Shown here piece after piece: positions 56,634-64,000 of a stretch of 64,000 bases of DNA; position 1 is the stretch's first letter; every line of letters starts with the position of its first letter. The DNA lies in contig JAMWZY010000002.1 in NCBI GenBank assembly GCA_024281825.1, forward strand, positions 1 through 64,000, in the 5' to 3' direction. Made by a program: the position numbers and the translations under genes. This stretch comes from Nitrosomonas sp. Lineage in GTDB: Bacteria; Pseudomonadota; Gammaproteobacteria; Burkholderiales; Nitrosomonadaceae. The notes beneath the pieces were generated by a model, which saw nothing but the letters and a program-made list of their open reading frames with translations, was not told the origin of the DNA and did not search any database.

Positions 56634-59033
56634 TTAATTGATTTTCTTATATTTTAACAAGAGCGAATTGGTAACAACGGAAACTGAACTCATCGCCATA
56701 GCAGCACCAGCAATGACCGGATTAAGCATGCCCATGGCTGCGAGCGGGATGCCAAGCACATTATAGAAAAATGCAAAGAAGAGGTTCTGGCGAATTTTGC
56801 CAAGCGTAGCGCGCGATAACACTATAGCATCTACAACGCTGATTAAATCATTGCGGATCAATGTAACATCGGCTGCTTCAATGGCGATATCCGATCCTGC
56901 ACCAATAGCAAAACCAACATCCGCAGCAGCTAATGCAGGTGCATCGTTAATGCCATCGCCCACCATGCCGACGATTTTCCCAGAAGATTTCAATTTCTTG
57001 ATTTCTTGGGCCTTATCCTGTGGTTGCACTTCAGCACGAAAATCACTAATCCCAATACGTTTAGCAATCGCATTAGCAGTCAGCGCATTATCACCTGTGA
57101 GCATCACCACATCGATATTCATGGATCGTAATTTCTTGATTGCTTCAATGGAAGTATCGCGTAAGCGATCAGCAATCGCAACATAGCCCAAGACTCGCAC
57201 ATCGTGTTCAGCAGTAGAGGCTACACCAATCACAGTTTTCCCCTCCGCCTGTAAGGTGACAATTTTACCTTCATCAATGTCTGCACCTTGCTGTAACAAG
57301 AATTTAGGGGAACCGAGTATATAGCTTAAATCATGAATGCGTGCTTTTACACCGCTACCAACCACTGTGCTGAAATCTTGAATCGATAGTAACGAAAGTT
57401 GTGCTAGGTGTGCACTATTTAATATCGCTTGAGCTAATGGATGCTCGGACCCCTGCTCTAATGAGGCTACAATTTGCAGCAAATCATCGGCCGAGATAAC
57501 TCCTATCGGGAGCACATCGGTGACAACAGGCTGCCCCTCAGTGAGGGTGCCAGTTTTATCAACTGCAATAATTTGGATTTTTTCAGCACGTTCCAGTGCC
57601 GCGGCATTTTTAACCAAGATACCCGCCTGAACACCACGCCCAGTGCCTACCATGATAGCTGTAGGCGTCGCTAAGCCCAACGCACAAGGACAAGCAATTA
57701 CCAACACAGCAATCGAATTAACGAGCGCTAAAACAAAATCACCAGCAAGTAACCATGTGATCATCAGCGTCAACACACTAATTCCTACTACAGCAGGAAC
57801 AAAATAACCCGAAACTGCATCGGCCATACGTTGAATGGGTGCTTTAGAACCTTGCGCCTCTTTAACTAAGCGAATGATAGCTGCCAATTGGGTATCTGCA
57901 CCTACACTGGTTGCGCGGCATTTTAGTAAACCTTGCTGATTAAGAGTCGCCGCAAAAACCTGATCATTGGTTTGTTTACTAACCGGCAAACTTTCACCCG
58001 TAAGCATAGATTCGTTGACGCTGGAAGCACCCTCAATTACGACACCATCAACAGGAATACTTTCTCCTGAACGCACAATAAAAACATCATTGATTTGTAA
58101 CGTATTTGCTAAAACCTCAACAATCTCGCCGTTACATTCGACCCTTGCCGTTTTTGGTTGCAACCGAATCAACGCCTCGATAACCTCCGAGGTTCTATTT
58201 TTGGCGCGAGCCTCCATTAGTTTACCCAGCAATACTAGCGTAATAATAGCTGCGCTAGCTTCAAAATAAACATGCTGATCCAATGAAAATGCCGTAACAA
58301 TGGCACTAAAGAAATACGCCATGCTAGTGCCTAATGCAACCAATACATCCATATTAGCGCCACCACTTCGGAGTGCATGCCAAGCACCGCGGTAGAAGCG
58401 CTTACCAATCCAGAATTGAACGGGGGTCGCTAACAACCATTGTAGCCATCGTGGCAATACATCCATATCATGATGCCCAACAAACATGGCACCCATCTGC
58501 AACACCAAAGGCAACGTTAAAACCGCCGAAATCCAAAACAACCATAGCTCCGCCCGATACGCAACCGAGCGCCGCGCTTTTTCAGCACTATGCGTGAATT
58601 CGGTCATTTCATTAGCACCGTAACCAGCTTTCTCGACAGCATCAATCAAATCAGTCAAATTTACCAAACCCGGTACAAAACTAACTTGAGCAGTTTCGGT
58701 GGCAATATTCACTTGAGCAGTAACACCAGGAAGCTTCGTAAGCGCCTTCTCGATATCTCCAGCACAAGCGGCACAAGTTATGCTGTGCAACTGGAGCTGT
58801 ACCCACTGAGGTACAACCTGAAAACCGGATTTCTCAATTGCATGAATCAGTTTAGGCATATCAACTAGACTGGTATCGTAACCAATATGCGCCTTCTCAC
58901 TGGCAAAATTGACAGCAGCCTCGACACCCGGCAATTTATTCAGATTTCTTTCGATCCGGTTTGCACATGCAGCACAAGTCATACCAGTGATGGGTAACTC
59001 TATATGTTTTGTTTTCCCGTTATTCAACGACAA
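56634..59033 (-). CDS. copA: Copper-exporting P1B-type ATPase
   Basis: CopA pumps Cu(I) out of the cytoplasm. The 799 residues have two heavy-metal domains with [13 protein letters not shown] near 18-30 and [14 protein letters not shown] near 86-99, eight membrane helices, the CPC metal site in [12 protein letters not shown] near 448, the phosphorylation site DKTGTLTEG at 491-499, the SEHPLA motif, and the [16 protein letters not shown] hinge near 705. Length is normal. Copper control fits an organism that relies on the copper enzyme ammonia monooxygenase. No metal-responsive regulator gene lies next to it. Confidence 0.95.
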   Translation of the reverse strand: MSLNNGKTKHIELPITGMTCAACANRIERNLNKLPGVEAAVNFASEKAHIGYDTSLVDMPKLIHAIEKSGFQVVPQWVQLQLHSITCAACAGDIEKALTKLPGVTAQVNIATETAQVSFVPGLVNLTDLIDAVEKAGYGANEMTEFTHSAEKARRSVAYRAELWLFWISAVLTLPLVLQMGAMFVGHHDMDVLPRWLQWLLATPVQFWIGKRFYRGAWHALRSGGANMDVLVALGTSMAYFFSAIVTAFSLDQHVYFEASAAIITLVLLGKLMEARAKNRTSEVIEALIRLQPKTARVECNGEIVEVLANTLQINDVFIVRSGESIPVDGVVIEGASSVNESMLTGESLPVSKQTNDQVFAATLNQQGLLKCRATSVGADTQLAAIIRLVKEAQGSKAPIQRMADAVSGYFVPAVVGISVLTLMITWLLAGDFVLALVNSIAVLVIACPCALGLATPTAIMVGTGRGVQAGILVKNAAALERAEKIQIIAVDKTGTLTEGQPVVTDVLPIGVISADDLLQIVASLEQGSEHPLAQAILNSAHLAQLSLLSIQDFSTVVGSGVKARIHDLSYILGSPKFLLQQGADIDEGKIVTLQAEGKTVIGVASTAEHDVRVLGYVAIADRLRDTSIEAIKKLRSMNIDVVMLTGDNALTANAIAKRIGISDFRAEVQPQDKAQEIKKLKSSGKIVGMVGDGINDAPALAAADVGFAIGAGSDIAIEAADVTLIRNDLISVVDAIVLSRATLGKIRQNLFFAFFYNVLGIPLAAMGMLNPVIAGAAMAMSSVSVVTNSLLLKYKKIN

Positions 59034-59081
59034 ACCTCAATGTGGCATATCTTCGTTGTAATATATACATGGATTGATACA

Positions 59082-59666
59082 TTATTCTCGATCAATGAAT
59101 AATGTACCATCGATAAGTTTAATACGGTCACCTTGTTGCAAGTTGGATGCATCGGGTAACGCAATGACAGCTTGCCGACCATCGTTTAATGTGACACCGA
59201 CATGATAAGGAGAGTTGAGGTTATTCTCTGCATTTCTAGGGCGAATGACTTCTCTTGCAATTGTTCCAGCCACAACACCATTGACAATAGCATTCATCTG
59301 ATTGCCTTGCAGAGATTGATTAACAAAATCGACGACACCACAGTTCGTGCAACCTGAAGAGGATGGTAATGGCGCAGGTCTACGAATCATGCCTGCTTCA
59401 GTGCTTTTAATACTGATCGCATTGGGTGGTGCAGGAATGGCAGTACCGATGCGGTGAATTTTTCGAGCTGGCTTAGTGTCAGATTCCGGTAAATTTTCAG
59501 GCAATGTTGGCATTATCGGCTGTTGTGTTTGATTTGCATCGGCAGGATGATGAATCCCAGGAGCTTGCGCCAAAGCAAATTGCGCGAGGAATATCGGTAT
59601 TATAGTAATCATGTACCAAGTTAACCGTGCACGTTTAACGCCATCCAGAAACTTATTTTTCGACAT
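59082..59666 (-). CDS. Exported protein related to the glycine-zipper/SlyB-type envelope proteins
   Basis: The 194 residues begin with a signal peptide (about 15-34, LTWYMITIIPIFLAQFALAQA). A proline-rich spacer follows (about 35-100), then GCTNCGVVDFVNQ, NAIVNGVVAGTIAREVI and a final beta domain YHVGVTLNDGRQAVIALPDASNLQQGDRIKLIDGTLFI. The CGVV and C-terminal parts resemble proteins around the glycine-zipper 2TM (SlyB-like) domain, whose membrane part looks reduced here. Function unknown. Confidence 0.72.
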   Translation of the reverse strand: MSKNKFLDGVKRARLTWYMITIIPIFLAQFALAQAPGIHHPADANQTQQPIMPTLPENLPESDTKPARKIHRIGTAIPAPPNAISIKSTEAGMIRRPAPLPSSSGCTNCGVVDFVNQSLQGNQMNAIVNGVVAGTIAREVIRPRNAENNLNSPYHVGVTLNDGRQAVIALPDASNLQQGDRIKLIDGTLFIDRE

Positions 59667-59807
59667 TGATCAGCTCCTTGTGTACGATTTATCAGAAAGC
59701 ATCCGCTTCCACGATACATGGATGAGAATCCGTGTATTGGTTTCGCGTTTCTTATTATTAACCGGATAGCAATCAATCAAATGAACGATTAATTCGTCTC
59801 TGCAGGG

Positions 59808-60584
59808 CTATTCCCGCTCCTTACTATTTTGTCCAGGTTGCCCTGATGAAGTTGTAGACTGGATAGCAGTACTATCTTTGGAAGCGATAAAAGTCGCGAT
59901 GATTATGCCCAATTCATATAAGAGGCATAGTGGCACTGCTAACATAAATTGTGAAATAACATCGGGCGGCGTGAAAATAGCTGCGATGACAAACGCTGAT
60001 ACGATAACATAAGGGCGAATTTCTTTGAGTTTCTCAATGGTGATTACACCGGTTCTGACCAGAATAATGACAAACACCGGTACTTCAAACGTAATACCAA
60101 AAGCCAAAAACATGGATAACACAAAGCTCAGGTAATTACCAATATCCGTCATAACGGCGACGCCCTCTGGAGCAAAATAGGTAATGAACTCAAACACCAA
60201 TGGCAAAGCAGCGAAGTAGGCAAAGGCCATTCCTGAAAAAAACAGTAAACTGCTGCCAATAACCAATGGCAAAGCCATGCGCTTTTCATGCATATACAAT
60301 CCAGGTGCGACAAAAGCCCAGATTTGGTACAAAGTGTGTGGTAGCGTCAATACGAAAGCAACCATCAAAGCAACCTTCATCGGTACAAAAAACGGAGTTG
60401 CCACATCGGTAGCAATCATTTGCCCGCCTTGCGGTAGTTTTTCTAAAAGCGGTTGCGCAAGCAAGGTATATAGCTCACGAGCAAAAAAAGCGCATGGGAA
60501 AAAACCTAACATGATGACGCCTAGAATGCGTATGGCTCTGGCGCGTAATTCAACTAAATGTGATAGTAATGAGCCTTCGATCAT
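59808..60584 (-). CDS. tatC: Sec-independent protein translocase TatC
   Basis: TatC recognises twin-arginine signal peptides in the inner membrane. The 258-residue protein has six membrane helices, begins SLLSHLVELRARAIRILGV and contains ATPFFVPMKVALMVAFVLTLPHTLYQIWAFVAPGLYMHEKR. Length is normal. It is the last gene of the tatABC run, 24 bases after tatB, and folded redox proteins of the periplasm depend on it. Confidence 0.96.
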   Translation of the reverse strand: MIEGSLLSHLVELRARAIRILGVIMLGFFPCAFFARELYTLLAQPLLEKLPQGGQMIATDVATPFFVPMKVALMVAFVLTLPHTLYQIWAFVAPGLYMHEKRMALPLVIGSSLLFFSGMAFAYFAALPLVFEFITYFAPEGVAVMTDIGNYLSFVLSMFLAFGITFEVPVFVIILVRTGVITIEKLKEIRPYVIVSAFVIAAIFTPPDVISQFMLAVPLCLLYELGIIIATFIASKDSTAIQSTTSSGQPGQNSKERE

Positions 60585-60608
60585 CGCTATACTATTACTG
60601 CAGCCAAA

Positions 60609-60983
60609 CTACCCATTGCTTGGATCATGCTTAGTTGAAGTAGCGGTTTGAGGTTTTGCAGTGGGCTGATTTATGCTCGTTCGTGAGGATAAATTTTCCT
60701 CTATTATAGGGTCATCCGTAAGACCGACTTTGATTTGATTGATGTTATGTTGGGCAGACTGTTCCACAGAATGAACCGTTTCTTCAATGGAAGATTGCAT
60801 CTCTTTCAATTCCTCCATACGTATTTCATTATGAATATCAGTTCTGACACTATACACAAAACTACGACAGCGACCATACAAATTACCCAGTGTTTTGGCC
60901 ACGACCGGAAGCCGCTCAGGACCGATGACAATCAATGCAACCAAAGAAATAACCAATAACTCCATAAAACTGATATCAAACAT
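60609..60983 (-). CDS. tatB: Sec-independent protein translocase TatB
   Basis: From ATG 60983 (MFDISFMELLVISLVALIVIGPERLP, the standard TatB N-terminus; frame open to 60998) the protein has 124 residues. One membrane helix with the GPERLP hinge is followed by an amphipathic helix (YGRCRSFVYSVRTDIHNEIRMEEL) and an unstructured polar tail. It lies between tatA and tatC. Confidence 0.94.
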   Translation of the reverse strand: MFDISFMELLVISLVALIVIGPERLPVVAKTLGNLYGRCRSFVYSVRTDIHNEIRMEELKEMQSSIEETVHSVEQSAQHNINQIKVGLTDDPIIEENLSSRTSINQPTAKPQTATSTKHDPSNG

Positions 60984-61026
60984 AGTCTTATTCCACAATC
61001 ATTGAGATTGTACGAATTGAAAAATA

Positions 61027-61341
61027 TTATTTTACAGTGGTGTTATGGTCTGTTTTTACCGATGAGGTAGGCTTGCCCATAGACTGTTCTTTGCTGATAT
61101 TGTCGTGAAAGGCTTGTGCTACATCTTCTCTTTTTGCTTGCACGTCAATGATACGATCATCAGTCTGTTGAACCGTCGAAGCAGTAGAATGACCACCTGT
61201 ATCTGCTTCCTTCATACCGTCTTTAAATCCCTTTAGTGCTCCACCCAAGTCACTACCTAAATTACGTAATTTCTTGGTGCCAAATACCAGCACTACAATG
61301 ATTAGTACGATAAGCCAGTGCCAAATACTAAATGTGCCCAT
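61027..61341 (-). CDS. tatA: Sec-independent protein translocase TatA
   Basis: The 104-residue protein has the TatA pattern: one N-terminal membrane helix ([41 protein letters not shown]) with the FGTKKL hinge, then a polar tail. TatA forms the pore-like assembly with TatBC. It follows hinT on the same strand. Confidence 0.95.
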   Translation of the reverse strand: MGTFSIWHWLIVLIIVVLVFGTKKLRNLGSDLGGALKGFKDGMKEADTGGHSTASTVQQTDDRIIDVQAKREDVAQAFHDNISKEQSMGKPTSSVKTDHNTTVK

Positions 61342-61384
61342 CAGTTCCCCTTAGAATGGATTAGCGCAGGACAACAGAACACCT

Positions 61385-61735
61385 TCAACTTGAATGTATC
61401 ATAGGGGTCAATCGTTCTCTGCCACCAATAACATGAATATGTAAATGAAAAACTTCTTGCCCACCTACACGACCTGTATTAATTACGACACGAAACCCAT
61501 CTTCGCAACCTTGTTCTCTTGCCAATTTGGGCGCTAATAGCAGCATTTTACCTAAAATAGCCTGCTGACCGTCTTGAGCATCATAAAGAGAATCAATGTG
61601 CTGCTTCGGAATCATCAAAAAATGCACTGGAGCAGCCGGATTGATATCATTAAAAATAATGAGCTCAGTATCCTCATAAATCTTGTTGCATGGAATCTCT
61701 TTTCTGATAATTTTACAAAATATACAGTTATCCAT
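61385..61735 (-). CDS. hinT: HIT-family (HinT-like) purine nucleotide hydrolase
   Basis: HinT hydrolyses aminoacyl-adenylate-like phosphoramidates. The protein has 116 residues from ATG 61735 (MDNCIFCKIIRKEIP); a GTG at 61741 is the alternative. The zinc-like C-x-x-C start, the PVHFLMIPKQHI strand and the HLHIHV catalytic histidine triad are intact. It sits between hisE and tatA, a usual betaproteobacterial order. Confidence 0.94.
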   Translation of the reverse strand: MDNCIFCKIIRKEIPCNKIYEDTELIIFNDINPAAPVHFLMIPKQHIDSLYDAQDGQQAILGKMLLLAPKLAREQGCEDGFRVVINTGRVGGQEVFHLHIHVIGGRERLTPMIHSS

Positions 61736-61745
61736 AGGCACTCAA

Positions 61746-62069
61746 TCAAGTTACTCTCGATTTTTTCTCTGTGATCCCAGAAACTCCCTCGCGTCTTTCA
61801 AGCTCTTTAAATACATCATCAGGACTTACATCATGATAAGCCAGCAGTATCATACAATGAAACCATAGATCCGCAGTTTCATAAACAACTTGATGTACAT
61901 CACCATCCTTCGAAGCCATCAATGTTTCTGCAGATTCTTCAGCGATTTTCTTTAAGATTTTATCCTGACCACTCTGTAGTAATTTTGCCACATAAGAAGT
62001 TTCGGCATCTCCATGTTTTCGAGCTTCAATGGACTGCGCAAGACGATCTAAAATAGCCGAATGATTCAT
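61746..62069 (-). CDS. hisE: Phosphoribosyl-ATP pyrophosphatase
   Basis: HisE removes pyrophosphate from phosphoribosyl-ATP, step two of histidine synthesis. The 107 residues contain [30 protein letters not shown], the MazG-like metal site, and [27 protein letters not shown]. It overlaps the hisI stop by four bases (ATGA). Confidence 0.96.
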   Translation of the reverse strand: MNHSAILDRLAQSIEARKHGDAETSYVAKLLQSGQDKILKKIAEESAETLMASKDGDVHQVVYETADLWFHCMILLAYHDVSPDDVFKELERREGVSGITEKKSRVT

Positions 62070-62455
62070 TTAGTATATATATGCTCTGGGTTTTTAATAA
62101 CAGAATCAGAAATAACCCATTCACCATCTTCCAGTTTTTGAAAAAAACAATGATGTCTCCCGGTATGACAGGCAATTCCACCCGTTTGCTCGACGACTAA
62201 AAGCAATACATCTTCGTCGCAATCCAGATAAATGGTTCGTATTTTTTGCGTATGGCCAGATTCCTCCCCTTTATGCCATAATTTTTTGCGGGAACGTGAC
62301 CAATAAACCGCTTCTTTTTTTTCGACTGTGAGCTTCAACGCATCCCGATTCATCCAAGCAAACATCAATACTTTACCTGTATCAGCCTCTTGAGCTATAA
62401 CAGGTATCAAACCATCATCAGACCAATTGATTTTATTAAGCCACGCATCCGGCAT
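62066..62455 (-). CDS. hisI: Phosphoribosyl-AMP cyclohydrolase
   Basis: HisI opens the adenine ring of phosphoribosyl-AMP. The 129 residues include [42 protein letters not shown] and the metal site [28 protein letters not shown]. Separate hisI and hisE genes are the rule in betaproteobacteria. Confidence 0.96.
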   Translation of the reverse strand: MPDAWLNKINWSDDGLIPVIAQEADTGKVLMFAWMNRDALKLTVEKKEAVYWSRSRKKLWHKGEESGHTQKIRTIYLDCDEDVLLLVVEQTGGIACHTGRHHCFFQKLEDGEWVISDSVIKNPEHIYTK

Positions 62456-62524
62456 AGTTAAATTATTATGATTTAATAATAAAAGTTAAAGTAATCACCC
62501 ACCGTGATAATTGCTATTCTAACA

Positions 62525-63298
62525 TCACAATCGAACTTCGATACCATGCTGTTGCATATATTCCTTAGCTTGTTGCACAGTAAATTCTCCATAGTGAAAA
62601 ATACTGGCTGCCAGTACAGCATCAGCACGACCTCGCAAAATGCCATCCACTAAATGATCAAGATTCCCAACTCCACCACTGGCAATAACCGGAATACTGA
62701 CTGCATCTGATACTGCGCGTGTTAATGCAATATCAAAACCATTACGTGTACCATCTCGATCCATACTGGTCAGTAAAATTTCACCGGCACCTAGTGCCTG
62801 CATTTTTTTCGCCCATTCAATGGCATCAATACCTGTAGCTTTACGGCCACCATGCGTAAACACCTCCCAATGTGACACACTATTTGGAGCACTGACTTTT
62901 TTCGCATCGATCGCTACAACAATACATTGAGAACCATAATGACCAGACGCCTCAGCAATCAGCTCTGGATTTATTACCGCAGAAGTATTGATACTCACCT
63001 TGTCCGCACCAGCATTCAATAATCTACGAATATCCTCAACCTGTCGCACACCCCCCCCAACCGTCAAAGGTATAAACACCTGTGCAGCGACGTCCTCGAT
63101 GATATGTAAAATCAAATCACGATCATCGGAACTTGCAGTGATATCAAGAAAAGTCAGTTCATCTGCACCTTGTTCGTCATACCGGCGCGAAATTTCAACC
63201 GGATCTCCGGCATCACGTAATTCAACGAAATTAACACCTTTCACAACACGCCCATTGGTGACATCTAGGCATGGAATAATACGTTTGGCAAGGCTCAT
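62525..63298 (-). CDS. hisF: Imidazole glycerol phosphate synthase, cyclase subunit
   Basis: HisF makes imidazole-glycerol phosphate and AICAR with HisH. The 257-residue TIM barrel starts [22 protein letters not shown] (with the catalytic Asp11 in CLDV), has Asp in [13 protein letters not shown] near 176, and phosphate loops VGGGVR and ASGGVG. Its partner hisH is not in the window. Confidence 0.97.
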   Translation of the reverse strand: MSLAKRIIPCLDVTNGRVVKGVNFVELRDAGDPVEISRRYDEQGADELTFLDITASSDDRDLILHIIEDVAAQVFIPLTVGGGVRQVEDIRRLLNAGADKVSINTSAVINPELIAEASGHYGSQCIVVAIDAKKVSAPNSVSHWEVFTHGGRKATGIDAIEWAKKMQALGAGEILLTSMDRDGTRNGFDIALTRAVSDAVSIPVIASGGVGNLDHLVDGILRGRADAVLAASIFHYGEFTVQQAKEYMQQHGIEVRL

Positions 63299-63383
63299 TA
63301 GGAAAAAACGAATGCGTTTATAATTATAATAAAAAATAAAAGAAGACTTGGGACGTAATAAAAGATACTAAATGAATAGAGTA

Positions 63384-64000
63384 TTAAGGAATAGTGTTGG
63401 CAGCGGTAAGCTTATCAGCCAAAACTTGAGCCTCTTTGAAATTCAATGAACCTTCATAAATAGCACGCCCCGTAATTGCACCGATGATTCCTTCCGACTC
63501 GATTTCACACAATTTATGGACATCGTCAATATTGGTAATGCCACCACTGGCAATCACCGGTACCGTGAGTTGTCTAGCTAATTCAACCGTAGCTTGTGTA
63601 TTCACACCACTAAGCATTCCGTCCCTACCGATATCTGTATAAATAATGGCCTCGATACCATAATCTTCAAATTTTTTCGCAAGGTCAACAACATCATGCC
63701 CGGTTATTTTTGACCACCCATCGACAGCAACTTTACCCTCTTTCGCATCTAATCCAACCATGATTTGTCCTGGAAAAGCATAGCATGCATCATGTAAAAA
63801 ACCCGGTATCTTAATAGCAGCCGTACCAATGATCATATAGCTGATACCATCATCCAGGTAACGCTCAATGGTATCCAAATCACGTATACCGCCCCCGAGT
63901 TGAATGGGAATCTGGCCATTAATGGCTTGCACAATCTGGCGAATTGCCGGTTCATTTTTAGGTTTTCCAGCCAATGCGCCATTCAAATCAACCAGATGTA
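63384..64000 (-). CDS. hisA: 1-(5-phosphoribosyl)-5-[(5-phosphoribosylamino)methylideneamino]imidazole-4-carboxamide isomerase, partial
   Basis: HisA performs the Amadori rearrangement in histidine synthesis. The visible 200-odd residues run from [13 protein letters not shown] through [38 protein letters not shown] and [15 protein letters not shown] to [10 protein letters not shown] and the normal C-terminus. The first 45 or so residues lie beyond 64000 on this strand, so the start is not seen. Confidence 0.95.
   Translation of the reverse strand, partial: HLVDLNGALAGKPKNEPAIRQIVQAINGQIPIQLGGGIRDLDTIERYLDDGISYMIIGTAAIKIPGFLHDACYAFPGQIMVGLDAKEGKVAVDGWSKITGHDVVDLAKKFEDYGIEAIIYTDIGRDGMLSGVNTQATVELARQLTVPVIASGGITNIDDVHKLCEIESEGIIGAITGRAIYEGSLNFKEAQVLADKLTAANTIP

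Overview
The window looks like the chromosome of an ammonia-oxidising betaproteobacterium of the Nitrosomonas type. A complete, stand-alone amoC (subunit C of ammonia monooxygenase) lies at 19453-20262 (minus). The housekeeping gene orders are typical of betaproteobacteria: hslUV-xerC-DUF484-dapF, rplM-rpsI-argC-bactofilin-erpA, hemA-prfA-prmC-grxD and hisAFIE-hinT-tatABC. Species cannot be fixed without a search.

Region 1 (about 1-14310) is accessory DNA next to tRNA-Ser(GGA) (14218-14309, minus). Sixteen bases covering the 3' end of that tRNA recur at 460-475, so about 460-14232 is read as an integrated element. It carries a tyrosine integrase, an unknown protein, an AlpA-type regulator, a large primase/helicase-like replication protein, a type I restriction-modification operon with a MazEF-like toxin-antitoxin pair between hsdS and hsdR, and an AT-rich gene for a HEPN-type protein. 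Left of the element is a broken second integrase. The most striking hidden signal is a set of three 27-bp blocks, each three tandem copies of a 9-bp unit NTCGGTTTN. Two of them, in the same orientation, bracket the whole restriction/toxin cassette.

Region 2 (14.4-30.1 kb) is core chromosome: hslU, hslV, xerC, a DUF484 gene and dapF; a wrecked GNAT acetyltransferase gene; amoC; then, divergent from amoC, a phosphate-selective porin and pstS. The 370-bp gap between amoC and the porin holds a match to a sigma-E promoter facing amoC and two Pho boxes. A MEKHLA protein, glnS, rplM, rpsI, argC, a DUF6776-type protein, a bactofilin and erpA follow.

Region 3 (about 29.6-32.6 kb) is a small accessory island: a lone TrbH-like lipoprotein, the remains of a chromosomal integron (two minus-strand cassette genes, one clear attC site, an attI-like core and a truncated plus-strand integrase) and a ParE/RelE-type toxin-antitoxin pair.

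Region 4 (32.9-47.3 kb) is core again: hrpA, rluB, prmB, tadA, an L,D-transpeptidase, creA-like, hemA-prfA-prmC, grxD, a YqaA-type membrane protein, a zinc alcohol dehydrogenase and manC. Region 5 (47.5-55.8 kb) is a signalling block: a CHASE2-PAS-GGDEF-EAL protein, a LysM/FecR gene interrupted by a frameshift, a response regulator and membrane histidine kinase, and a DUF4139 protein. Region 6 (55.9-64 kb) has tRNA-Leu(TAA) with an integrase remnant downstream, a copper P-type ATPase, tatCBA, hinT and hisE-hisI-hisF-hisA. hisA runs off the right edge.
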